From contig NZ_JAILKR010000065.1 in the NCBI RefSeq assembly GCF_024693525.1, forward strand, positions 1 to 11,483: a stretch of 11,483 bases of DNA, given 5' to 3'. The notes beneath the pieces were generated by a model. The model had not been told where the DNA came from. It saw nothing but the letters and a program-made list of their open reading frames with translations, and did no database searches. Source of the DNA: Selenomonas sp. GTDB lineage: Bacteria; Bacillota_C; Negativicutes; Selenomonadales; Selenomonadaceae. The translations under genes and the position numbers were made by a program. Numbering within the stretch: the first letter of the stretch is position 1; each line of letters starts with the position of its first letter. Of the stretch, positions 1-6,091 are shown piece by piece.

Positions 1-401
1 AAATAAAACCAGCTGATTCCCAGCAAATAGACAATGACCATTCCGCCAAAGTTCACGGCCAGCAGTGCGCGAAAAGAGATCCTGCTGATTTTCCGCGAAA
101 CTTTCCCGCAAAACCAAGCCTGCAAAGCAAAGCCCAGCAAATACCCAAACGTCGGCTGCAGCACATAGGCCGGGCCTCCCCCAGAAGCGAATACCGGAAC
201 TCCCATGAGCCCCAGTACGATATAAGCGGTCACAGCCACAGCGCCTAAACGGGCTCCCAAGATAAGCCCAGCCAGCAGCGTAAACAAAAACTGCAGCGTG
301 TAGACATCGGTTCCCACCGGAATCCGCACAAAGGTGCCGATAGTAATCAGGGCAATGAAAAGGGCACAGATTATCATTTCCCGCAGCTTGAGTTTTTTCA
401 T
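1..401 (-). CDS. bioY: Biotin transporter BioY (ECF S component), 3'-truncated by window edge
   Basis: Reading leftward from the ATG at 399-401, an open frame runs off the window after 133 codons; the family is usually about 180-200 residues, so roughly the last quarter is missing. BioY is the membrane-embedded biotin-binding subunit of an energy-coupling-factor transporter and works with a general EcfA/EcfT module, not seen here. Family signatures are visible: GLMGVPVFASGGGP at residues 64-77, LQPTFGYLLGF at 81-91 and VYLLGISW at 124-131, within several hydrophobic membrane segments. The N-terminus is a short basic stretch (MKKLKLRE) followed by the first helix. The start is supported by an AGGAG ribosome binding site (ctcct at 411-415) nine bases upstream. 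A promoter and a BirA-like operator lie just upstream, matching biotin-repressed uptake. It is divergent from ansB. Family assignment is confident; substrate is by family and operator. Confidence 0.9.
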   Translation of the reverse strand, partial: MKKLKLREMIICALFIALITIGTFVRIPVGTDVYTLQFLFTLLAGLILGARLGAVAVTAYIVLGLMGVPVFASGGGPAYVLQPTFGYLLGFALQAWFCGKVSRKISRISFRALLAVNFGGMVIVYLLGISWFY

Positions 402-439
402 AAACAACATCTCCTAATCGAAATAAACCTACAGGCATT

Positions 440-468
440 AGCATACGACTCTCATAATTAATTGTCAA
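440..468 (-). promoter_or_regulatory. Sigma-70-type promoter for bioY
   Basis: On the minus strand a perfect -35 box TTGACA (463-468) is followed by exactly 17 bases and a -10 box TATGCT (440-445, 4 of 6 bases of TATAAT). The predicted start of transcription is near 433, giving a leader of about 30 bases that contains the bioY ribosome binding site. This is the best promoter match in the window. The -35 element lies within one arm of the BirA-like palindrome, so a bound repressor would block RNA polymerase. Confidence 0.75.
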
Positions 469-494
469 CCAATAAGTCATTGCTAAGTTTACTA
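462..494. promoter_or_regulatory. Putative BirA operator
   Basis: The half-sites TTGTCAACC (462-470) and AGTTTACTA (486-494) are separated by 15 bases. This resembles the known bacterial BirA consensus, TTGTAAACC, a spacer of about 14-16 bases, then GGTTTACAA, with imperfect matches in each arm. BirA is the bifunctional biotin ligase and repressor; with biotinyl-AMP it dimerises and binds such a site. The left arm covers the -35 box of the bioY promoter, and the gene it controls is a biotin transporter, so position and target both agree. The right arm faces the ansB side but lies too far from the ansB promoter candidate to suggest direct control. Binding is inferred; birA itself is not in the window. 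Confidence 0.65.
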
Positions 495-546
495 ATTATG
501 AAACATTATTAGCACTTTATCCCAGGTCTTATCCCTTTCAAATATA

Positions 547-586
547 TTTTGTAGTATTCTTGTAACATTTTATAGTTTTTTGTAGT
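547..586 (+). repeat. Two direct copies of TTTTGTAGT, 31 bases apart
   Basis: Identical 9-base units sit at 547-555 and 578-586, about three helical turns apart, flanking the candidate ansB -10 box. A related CTTGTAAC lies between them. This could be a regulator site or chance similarity in AT-rich DNA. No known regulator motif is recognised. Confidence 0.3.
549..576 (+). promoter_or_regulatory. Candidate promoter for ansB
   Basis: The -35-like TTGTAG (549-554, 3 of 6 consensus bases) is followed by 16 bases and the -10-like TATAGT (571-576, 5 of 6). Transcription would start near 583 and leave a leader of about 65 bases before the ansB ATG. The weak -35 suggests an activator or a low basal rate. 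A second possibility, TTGTAG (580-585) with TTATGG (603-608), is weaker at the -10. Confidence 0.35.
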
Positions 587-612
587 CGCCAACTAAAATT
601 ACTTATGGGTTC

Positions 613-630
613 ATAATAAAAACTTATTAT
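613..630 (+). repeat. AT-only inverted repeat in the ansB leader
   Basis: ATAATAA (613-619) and TTATTAT (624-630) are perfect complements around a 4-base loop AAAC, ending two bases before the ansB ribosome binding region. As RNA it would be a weak hairpin; as DNA it could be a small dimeric operator. Nothing else identifies its role. Confidence 0.35.
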
Positions 631-647
631 CAGAAAGGGTGTTGTGT

Positions 648-1715
648 ATGAAAATGAAACGTCCATTGGTGGCCATGATGTTGGCCGCTATGATGGTCAG
701 CGGCCAAGGGTATGCTGGTGCTGCCGACAAGCCAGATGTCAAAGTTCTGGCAACCGGGGGAACGATTGCCGGAAGTGCTGCTTCGGACACCAAGACCACC
801 GGTTATAAGGCCGGTGCCCTCGGCATCGATACGTTATTAAATGCCGTTCCCGAAGCCAAGAATTACGCGGACTTGTCCGGAGAGCAGATTTGCAGCATCG
901 ACAGCAAAGATATGACCGATGATATCTGGCTCAAACTGGCAAAACGCTGCAATGCACTGCTTAGCGATAAAAAAGTTGATGGCATTGTTATCACCCATGG
1001 CACCGATACGCTGGAAGAAACGGCTTACTTCCTGAACCTTACGGTTAAGAGCAATAAACCAGTAGTCATTACCGGTGCCATGCGTCCGGCTACCGCCATC
1101 AGCGCCGATGGCCCGATGAATCTTCTGAATGCCGTTCGCATCGCAGCCGACAAAAAATCCGCCGGCCGCGGGGTGCTGGTGGCACTCAATGACCAGATTG
1201 ATGCAGCCCGCAATGTCACCAAGACGAATACTACTTCCGTCAACACCTTCCAGTCTCCACTGTTTGGATCCCTTGGCGTAGTTAACGACGGAATCCCTGA
1301 GTTCTATGGCCAGACCACCAGACTCAACACGGTTAAGTCAGAATTTGACGTGTCAAAACTCGACAAGCTCCCCTATGTCAAAGTCATCTACGGCACGGCT
1401 AATGACGATGCACTGTTTGTCGACGCCGCCATCAAAGCTGGTGTAAAAGGCATTGTCTATGCGGGTACGGGCAATGGCTCCGTCCATAAGGACGCCGAAA
1501 AAGCTCTGGCCAAAGCCAGCGAAGCGGGCATTGTCGTCGTCCGCAGCACGCGCCTTGTTTCCGGTTCCGTCATCCCCGCTGAGCAGTCCTACATCGACGA
1601 GCATTTCATCGACGGCGATTCCTTAAACCCACAGAAATGCCGTATCCTACTGCAGCTGGCTTTGACTAAGACCCACGACCTAAAAGCCATCCAGGAAATG
1701 TTCCACAAATATTGA
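648..1715 (+). CDS. ansB: Exported type II L-asparaginase
   Basis: This enzyme hydrolyses L-asparagine to aspartate and ammonia, and its N-terminal signal sequence (basic MKMKR, a hydrophobic methionine/alanine-rich core, likely cleavage near AGA at residues 23-25) places it outside the cytoplasmic membrane. The 355-residue length fits the type II family (about 350 with leader). Catalytic signatures are intact: ATGGTIAG at 35-42 with nucleophile Thr39, loop Tyr53, HGTDTLEE at 117-124 with Thr119 and Asp120, and Lys192 in TKTNTTSVNTF. SADGPMNLLNA at 152-162 is also typical. The ATG at 648 is preferred because GAAAGGG (633-639) sits eight bases upstream; the in-frame GTG at 639 lies in that site. 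Two cysteines (82, 101) could form a disulfide, though spaced differently from the E. coli enzyme. It stands alone, divergent from bioY, and ends before a strong stem-loop. Glutaminase side activity cannot be judged here. Confidence 0.93.
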   Translation: MKMKRPLVAMMLAAMMVSGQGYAGAADKPDVKVLATGGTIAGSAASDTKTTGYKAGALGIDTLLNAVPEAKNYADLSGEQICSIDSKDMTDDIWLKLAKRCNALLSDKKVDGIVITHGTDTLEETAYFLNLTVKSNKPVVITGAMRPATAISADGPMNLLNAVRIAADKKSAGRGVLVALNDQIDAARNVTKTNTTSVNTFQSPLFGSLGVVNDGIPEFYGQTTRLNTVKSEFDVSKLDKLPYVKVIYGTANDDALFVDAAIKAGVKGIVYAGTGNGSVHKDAEKALAKASEAGIVVVRSTRLVSGSVIPAEQSYIDEHFIDGDSLNPQKCRILLQLALTKTHDLKAIQEMFHKY

Positions 1716-1750
1716 TTTTTGAGGATAAGCACTTCTTCTCATTCCCCAAA

Positions 1751-1799
1751 AAGAAAGGTCCATTGACTCGAGTCAAGAGTCAATGGACCTTTCTTGTAA
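1751..1799. terminator. Bidirectional terminator between ansB and cbiE
   Basis: AAGAAAGGTCCATTGACTC (1751-1769) pairs perfectly over 19 bases with 1777-1795 around a 7-base loop. Rightward, the 3' arm ends in CCTTTCTT; leftward, the stem is followed by a stronger T-rich run (TTTCTTTTT on the minus strand). It begins 35 bases after the ansB stop and ends 15 bases from the cbiE stop, so it serves both converging units. An inner 14-base palindrome, TTGACTCGAGTCAA at 1763-1776, gives an alternative smaller fold. Confidence 0.85.
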
Positions 1800-1810
1800 A
1801 TTGCCGAGGA

Positions 1811-2461
1811 TTAACCTTCCACAAGCAAAATGCCGTTTTTCGCCTCGGGATAGTTTTCTGCCTCCCTAAGCCGTATGGTCACTACCTTTTCATCGTCATA
1901 GGACAGCCGCGTGCAAATGTGAAGCTTTGCATCCCCAGGCCAGCCGCATTCCATCAAAATGAGTGGTATCGTTCGCGAGGTGAATTTCGCATCGGTCAAC
2001 ATGCCCATAACTGCCCCCTTCTGATACAAAAGGGCCGATCGTTCCGGCTGACGCCCATGGAAGCTCACCAAGCGAGCATCGTGCCAGGGAAGATTCATTC
2101 GGGCAAAGGCCAGCTGCATGGCACTAATTCCCGGAATAACCCGGATGCACTCTGACGGAAATTTTCGCTTAATCGCATCCAGCAACGAATAATAGCCAGG
2201 ATCTCCCGACACCATGACCACCACATCACATTCATGGAGTTCTTCCTGGATAAAGGCCATCACGGCCTCAATGTCCCGGGTCACCGCCATGATATGTTGC
2301 CCGGCACCATCGCTGGCCGCATATTGGGCCAGTGCCCGCCGACCTCCCACCAGGGCTTTTGCCCCGGCAATTGCCTTGCAGGCGGCTGGTACCAGATAAT
2401 CCGGATTGCCCGGACCAATTCCAGCAACAATAATCTGATGCACTACTCCGGTATGTTCCAT
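1811..2461 (-). CDS. cbiE: Cobalt-precorrin-7 C5-methyltransferase CbiE
   Basis: CbiE is an S-adenosylmethionine-dependent tetrapyrrole methylase that methylates C5 of cobalt-precorrin-7 in the anaerobic cobalamin pathway; its usual partner CbiT methylates C15 and decarboxylates. The fold is recognisable from GIGPGNPDYL at residues 14-23, SGDPGYYSLL at 85-94, PGISAMQLAFARMNLPWHDA at 110-129 and SFHGR at 133-137. At 216 residues it matches stand-alone CbiE; a fused CbiET/CobL protein would be about 400, so CbiT must be encoded elsewhere. The start overlaps the cbiD end by 19 bases, and a strong GGGGAGG site inside cbiD (2469-2475) lies seven bases upstream, favouring translational coupling. 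It is the last gene of the leftward run, followed by the shared terminator. Confidence 0.9.
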   Translation of the reverse strand: MEHTGVVHQIIVAGIGPGNPDYLVPAACKAIAGAKALVGGRRALAQYAASDGAGQHIMAVTRDIEAVMAFIQEELHECDVVVMVSGDPGYYSLLDAIKRKFPSECIRVIPGISAMQLAFARMNLPWHDARLVSFHGRQPERSALLYQKGAVMGMLTDAKFTSRTIPLILMECGWPGDAKLHICTRLSYDDEKVVTIRLREAENYPEAKNGILLVEG

Positions 2462-3555
2462 CCAAATGCCTCCCCAATTTCTCTGGCCGTATCATCCATC
2501 CCCAATAACTTACCCTGCAAAGTTACCATAACCGTTCCAACTTTCATTTTTCCAAACAGATAGCGCTCTGCCCTGGCGCTGGCCCGCTTGGCCAGCGTCC
2601 GGCAAACCCTTTCCTTTAGTCCCGCCTGTTCTAACACCACTAGCGCATCTTCGGTGGTATTGGCGGCCAGCAACTGCTGCACCTTTTCCTGGCTTAAGCC
2701 GGCCGCTGCAGCATAAGCTGCCATGGTCTCGAGCCGTCCATCGGCGATGCGGTTGTGGGTATAAAAAACACCGGCGGCCACTTTGCTAAGCTTACCAATA
2801 TGGCCAAAGAGCAGCACTTTCTCCACCTGGCGCTCCGCCGCCGCATCGAGCATAAAGCCGATAAAGTTGCTGGTCTGCACCATAGCCGCCCGGGGCAGCT
2901 TCCAAGCCGTAGCAATCCGCTCGCCGATCTTGCCTGGAACGAATATCAGCTCACGAAAACCTGCGGCCTTCGCCACATCAATTTGCGGCACCAAGGAATT
3001 CTTAAAGCCCTCCTCCGACATAGGCCGCAATACCCCGGTGGTGCCAATAACCGAAAGCCCCCCCTCAACGCCGAGAATCGGATTCAGTGTCTGCTTGGCA
3101 AGTTCCCCCCCGGCAGGAATGGAGATAGTCACCTCCAAGGGCACATCTTCTCGCCCCAGCACTTCCGATACCACATTGCGGATTAACTGCCGCGGTCCGG
3201 GATTAATGGAAGGTTCCCCCACCGGCACGGACAAGCCTGGCTTCGTCACCGTGCCAATGCCCTGCCCAGCTTTAAAAACCAACGCTGGTTTTTGACCGGT
3301 CAAATGACGGGTCAAGGTAAAGACCGAAACACCATTGGTAATGTCCGGGTCATCACCGGAAAATTTCACCACCTCAGCCAACAAGCCGCCATCGGTTTCC
3401 TGCACCCCTTTTATCGGGATGGTAAGCTGCGTTCCATCCAATGCCGTAAGCTCCACCACCTGCCAACTTTCACCGGCTTCGTAAAGCAGAGCGGCCTTTA
3501 CGCCAGCTGCTGCGCAAGCGCCAGTCGTATACCCACTGCGCAGTTTCTTTTCCAT
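2443..3555 (-). CDS. cbiD: Cobalt-precorrin-5B C1-methyltransferase CbiD
   Basis: CbiD methylates C1 of cobalt-precorrin-5B during ring-contracted corrin synthesis in the oxygen-independent vitamin B12 route, using S-adenosylmethionine. The full-length 370-residue protein carries the hallmark N-terminal RSGYTTGACAAA at 6-17, GDDPDITNG at 67-75, GQGIGTVTKPGL at 97-108, the glycine-rich PAGGELAKQTLNPILGVEGG at 147-166, IGTTGVLRPMSEE at 170-182, and GHIGKLSKVAAG at 251-262 followed by THNRIADGR. The ATG at 3555 has an AAGGTGA site a few bases upstream. It overlaps cbiE at its 3' end. Only 61 bases separate it from the flippase gene, and they hold a hairpin, so it is either read from the upstream operon or from a promoter inside that gene. 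No cobalamin riboswitch is visible ahead of it. Confidence 0.95.
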   Translation of the reverse strand: MEKKLRSGYTTGACAAAGVKAALLYEAGESWQVVELTALDGTQLTIPIKGVQETDGGLLAEVVKFSGDDPDITNGVSVFTLTRHLTGQKPALVFKAGQGIGTVTKPGLSVPVGEPSINPGPRQLIRNVVSEVLGREDVPLEVTISIPAGGELAKQTLNPILGVEGGLSVIGTTGVLRPMSEEGFKNSLVPQIDVAKAAGFRELIFVPGKIGERIATAWKLPRAAMVQTSNFIGFMLDAAAERQVEKVLLFGHIGKLSKVAAGVFYTHNRIADGRLETMAAYAAAAGLSQEKVQQLLAANTTEDALVVLEQAGLKERVCRTLAKRASARAERYLFGKMKVGTVMVTLQGKLLGMDDTAREIGEAFGWNIPE

Positions 3556-3586
3556 GGGCTCACCTTCTCATCTTTCCTATAAACAG

Positions 3587-3618
3587 AATGCCTTCTTCTC
3601 CAGAAGAAGGCATTTTTT
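3587..3618. terminator. Hairpin between flippase gene and cbiD, T-run on the plus side
   Basis: AATGCCTTCTTCT (3587-3599) pairs perfectly with AGAAGAAGGCATT (3602-3614) around CC, a 13-bp stem. A six-T run (3613-3618) follows on the plus strand, the classical terminator layout for rightward transcription, yet no rightward gene precedes it. For the leftward genes the stem begins at the flippase stop codon and is followed only by CTGTTTATAG, a poor T-run, so termination there is probably partial. It may reduce read-through into cbiDE, protect the upstream mRNA end or stop antisense transcripts. Confidence 0.6.
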
Positions 3619-4606
3619 ACTTATTCAACTGCCGATTTAGGAAGTCGCGGCCAAATACAGTCAGCGTGTAATACAAGCCAATCAGAAAGGGAATGTATTC
3701 GGCGATAAGCCGCCAGCATACGGCAATTATCCCCACGGTACCTGCCGGCACCGTTTCGCTGAACAGATAGACGAAACCACCTTCCGCCACCCCGGAACCT
3801 CCAGGCGTCGGCGTGAAATAGAGCAGCATATTCAAGAAAATCATGCGCCCCATTACCGTATACCAATCGGCATCGGTTACCCCAAGTCCTAAGAGCAGGC
3901 AGGGCACGATGGCATAGATGCACAAAAGATTCAAGCCCGACTCGGCAAATACCAGCAGCATGCACTTAGGCGCCTTCGACAACAGGCTAATGGCACACTT
4001 GGTATCGCGATAGAAGGCAAACACCTTGCGGCGGCGCTGATTCTTCATGCCTTTAGTAACCTTCATCACCACGTAATCGAGATACCCACGGCGGGCACCG
4101 ATGACGATGACCAAAATGACCACAAAGGCCGTAAGGGTAATCCCCATCAACGTGGTATTGGACACGCCGGGCAGAATCCCCTCATCGTGCAGGAATATAA
4201 ATGGCATACAAAGTACCAGGAAAAAAATCGACAACAGGGTACGCACAATGACCAGTACCGTTGCCTTTCCCGTTGGTACGCCGGCATGACGCAGGAACAT
4301 CAGCTGAGCCACCGCCCCGCCGGTTGCGCCTGGCGTCAACAATGCCAGAAAGTAATTGCCAAATACCACCTGTACCGCCTGGTACAGGGTTATTTTCTCA
4401 TTTGAAATTTTTACCATATGCATCAAGCGGCTGCCATCAAAAAACATGCCAAGACTGACTGCCAGCACCGCCAATACAATCGACCACGGCTGAAACTTGT
4501 CCAGATTTTGCAAGGTATTGATATCCACCGTCGAATAAATGACGATGCCAGAAATAACCAGCACCAGCAAAATCAAAAACGCAAACCGCTTATAAAATTT
4601 ATTCAT
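3617..4606 (-). CDS. Flippase-like integral membrane protein (lysylphosphatidylglycerol synthase TM family, UPF0104)
   Basis: This 329-residue hydrophobic protein belongs to the family that includes the membrane part of MprF (PF03706-like). It has about seven to eight membrane segments, near residues 8-25, 40-57, 78-92, 114-139, 152-170, 214-242, 249-265 and 287-315. Family motifs are LLTPGATGGAVAQLMFLR at 89-106 and FTPTPGGSGVAEGGF at 264-278; a basic cytoplasmic stretch (KNQRRRK, 188-194) lies between membrane blocks. It lacks the soluble aminoacyl-transferase domain of full MprF, so it cannot itself make lysyl-phosphatidylglycerol. Members are thought to move or help modify lipids or polyprenyl-linked substrates, but the substrate here is unknown. 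The ATG at 4606 has an AAGGGA site eight bases upstream. It lies 28 bases after folE2, probably co-transcribed, and ends at a hairpin. Confidence 0.85.
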   Translation of the reverse strand: MNKFYKRFAFLILLVLVISGIVIYSTVDINTLQNLDKFQPWSIVLAVLAVSLGMFFDGSRLMHMVKISNEKITLYQAVQVVFGNYFLALLTPGATGGAVAQLMFLRHAGVPTGKATVLVIVRTLLSIFFLVLCMPFIFLHDEGILPGVSNTTLMGITLTAFVVILVIVIGARRGYLDYVVMKVTKGMKNQRRRKVFAFYRDTKCAISLLSKAPKCMLLVFAESGLNLLCIYAIVPCLLLGLGVTDADWYTVMGRMIFLNMLLYFTPTPGGSGVAEGGFVYLFSETVPAGTVGIIAVCWRLIAEYIPFLIGLYYTLTVFGRDFLNRQLNK

Positions 4607-4634
4607 GCAAACCGTCCCTTAGGATAGCTTTTCA

Positions 4635-5423
4635 TCAAGCCAACGTTTCCTCATGCGAAGCATACGCGCTGTGATTGTGGATGGATTCATAGTTCTCACA
4701 TTCTACGGAGAACCAAGCCAGCCCCTCCAGCCCGCGCATGACCAGCACGGTATCGCGAAGAATATCTTCAACAAATTTCGGATTCTCATAAGCTGCTTCC
4801 GTGACGAATTTTTCATCTTCACGTTTCAGCAGCGGATAGATTGGCGAAGAACCCTGCTTTTCCACCAGTTCTGCCAAATCCTCGATATAGATACACTCCA
4901 CACCCTTTTGAAACCGCAGCTGAATCCGCGCTACCGAACGCTGATTATGAGCTCCATACTGGGAAATTTCCTTGCTGCAGGGGCATAAGGAGGTAAAGGG
5001 TACCTCGACCCCCAGCTGAAATTCCAACTCGCCGCCCCGCTCTTTCCGGCCCATAAAACAACAGTCCAAATCCAGTACCGATTTCCGTCCGCTGACCGGA
5101 GCAGTCTTTTCCACGAAGTATTTAAAGTTAAGCTCCACCTCTGCCGACTTTGCATCCAACCGATCCAAAGCCTCCATCAGCATCTTGTCCATCTCCGGCT
5201 CAGCTAATGGCTTCTGACTCCAAGGCATGAGGATTTCCAAGAAACGACTCATATGCGTTCCCTTGTATTCGCTGGGCAAAGCTACCGTGAAGCGTATGCG
5301 GGCCAACACCTGCTGGAACCCGCCTTCTTTTGTTTTGATCAGGAATGGCAAATGGGCGTCCTTAATTCCGACGCGCTGTATGGCAATCCCCCGGGCATCT
5401 TCCCGGTTTTGTACATCCTGCAT
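4635..5423 (-). CDS. folE2: GTP cyclohydrolase FolE2 (type IB)
   Basis: FolE2 converts GTP to 7,8-dihydroneopterin triphosphate, the first step toward folate and queuosine, and is the metal-flexible alternative to zinc-dependent FolE. The 262-residue protein shows the family N-terminus MQDVQN..D.RGIAIQRVGIK, the catalytic-centre segment TSLCPCSKEIS at 144-154 with Cys147, GAHNQRS at 157-163 with His159, and a histidine-rich end (ESIHNHSAYASHEE). The start is set at the ATG at 5421-5423 because it matches the family N-terminus and has a GAGGAAA site six bases upstream; a longer TTG-initiated reading from 5450 would overlap the rpe stop and add nine unrelated residues. It ends in tandem TGA TGA stops. 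No Zur-type site is visible; it follows rpe by 23 bases, so expression is probably operonic and constitutive. Confidence 0.93.
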   Translation of the reverse strand: MQDVQNREDARGIAIQRVGIKDAHLPFLIKTKEGGFQQVLARIRFTVALPSEYKGTHMSRFLEILMPWSQKPLAEPEMDKMLMEALDRLDAKSAEVELNFKYFVEKTAPVSGRKSVLDLDCCFMGRKERGGELEFQLGVEVPFTSLCPCSKEISQYGAHNQRSVARIQLRFQKGVECIYIEDLAELVEKQGSSPIYPLLKREDEKFVTEAAYENPKFVEDILRDTVLVMRGLEGLAWFSVECENYESIHNHSAYASHEETLA

Positions 5424-5429
5424 ATCCGC

Positions 5430-5436
5430 TTTCCTC
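5430..5436 (-). promoter_or_regulatory. Ribosome binding site deciding the folE2 start
   Basis: GAGGAAA on the minus strand lies six bases before the ATG at 5423, inside what would be coding sequence for the longer TTG-initiated reading. This supports the shorter 262-residue protein. Confidence 0.7.
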
Positions 5437-5446
5437 ACTGACCGAA

Positions 5447-6091
5447 TCAACCGCGAATCGCCTTGATTGCCTCGCTGACATCATCGGCACCATAGACAGC
5501 CGAACCAGCTACCAAGACATTGGCACCAGCCTCGCGAACCAGTTTGCTGGTCTCCGCATTGATACCGCCATCTACCTCAATGTCGCAGGTAAAACCCATA
5601 TCCTGAATCGTATGGTAGAGCATATGAATCTTCTCGAGCTGGGACTGAATGAACTTCTGACCGCCAAACCCCGGATTGACCGTCATGATAAGAACCATAT
5701 CCAGGTCGGCAATAAGTTCTTCAATCATGGCTAAGGACGTTCCCGGATTGAGGGCAATACCGGCTTTGCAGCCAGCGGCCTTAATCTGCTGGATGATGCG
5801 GTGATGATGTTTCGCTGCCTCCACATGGAAGGTGATGATATCGGCACCAGCCTCAGCAAACGCCTCAATCTGCGTTTCCGGATGCTCCGTCATCAGATGA
5901 ACATCGAACACGGCCTTTGAAGTTTTGCGCAGGCTTTTGACCACCGGCGAGCCCAACGTGATGTTCGGCACAAAGGTTCCATCCATTACATCGATATGAA
6001 CGTATTCTGCCCCAGCATCGGTGACTTTTTTTACCTCATCCGCCAGATGAGCAAAATCTGCCGACAGGATGGAGGGTGCAATCTTAATCAT
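5447..6091 (-). CDS. rpe: Ribulose-phosphate 3-epimerase
   Basis: Rpe interconverts D-ribulose 5-phosphate and D-xylulose 5-phosphate in the pentose phosphate pathway, in the cytoplasm. The 214-residue length is typical of this TIM-barrel enzyme. Visible signatures are APSILSADF at 5-13, VHIDVMDG at 31-38, DVHLM at 63-67, VNPGFGGQKF at 138-147 and IEVDGGIN at 171-178. The metal-binding and acid-base residues His32, Asp34, His65 and Asp174 are all present. Its ATG overlaps the rsgA stop as ATGA, so translation is probably coupled, and rsgA-rpe adjacency downstream of a PASTA kinase is common in Firmicutes. Nothing looks unusual. Confidence 0.96.
   Translation of the reverse strand: MIKIAPSILSADFAHLADEVKKVTDAGAEYVHIDVMDGTFVPNITLGSPVVKSLRKTSKAVFDVHLMTEHPETQIEAFAEAGADIITFHVEAAKHHHRIIQQIKAAGCKAGIALNPGTSLAMIEELIADLDMVLIMTVNPGFGGQKFIQSQLEKIHMLYHTIQDMGFTCDIEVDGGINAETSKLVREAGANVLVAGSAVYGADDVSEAIKAIRG

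Noticed and set aside
639..647. Upstream GTG start for ansB
   Set aside because: It lies within the GAAAGGG ribosome binding region; the ATG at 648 has proper spacing and gives a normal signal peptide.
402..647. Small gene or small RNA in the bioY-ansB intergenic region
   Set aside because: No plausible start with a ribosome binding site and no terminator-like structure was seen; the minus-strand frame at 611-799 is antisense to ansB. The region is explained by the promoters and operator.
1712..2155. Plus-strand open frame of 147 codons after ansB
   Set aside because: It runs across the terminator and antisense through cbiE, has no ribosome binding site of its own and no recognisable domain; cbiE explains the region.
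3556..3616. Cobalamin riboswitch ahead of cbiD
   Set aside because: The gap is only 61 bases and is filled by a simple hairpin and the ribosome binding site; it is far too short for that RNA.
5424..5450. Longer TTG-started FolE2
   Set aside because: It overlaps rpe, adds residues not typical of the family, and ignores the GAGGAAA site before the ATG at 5423.
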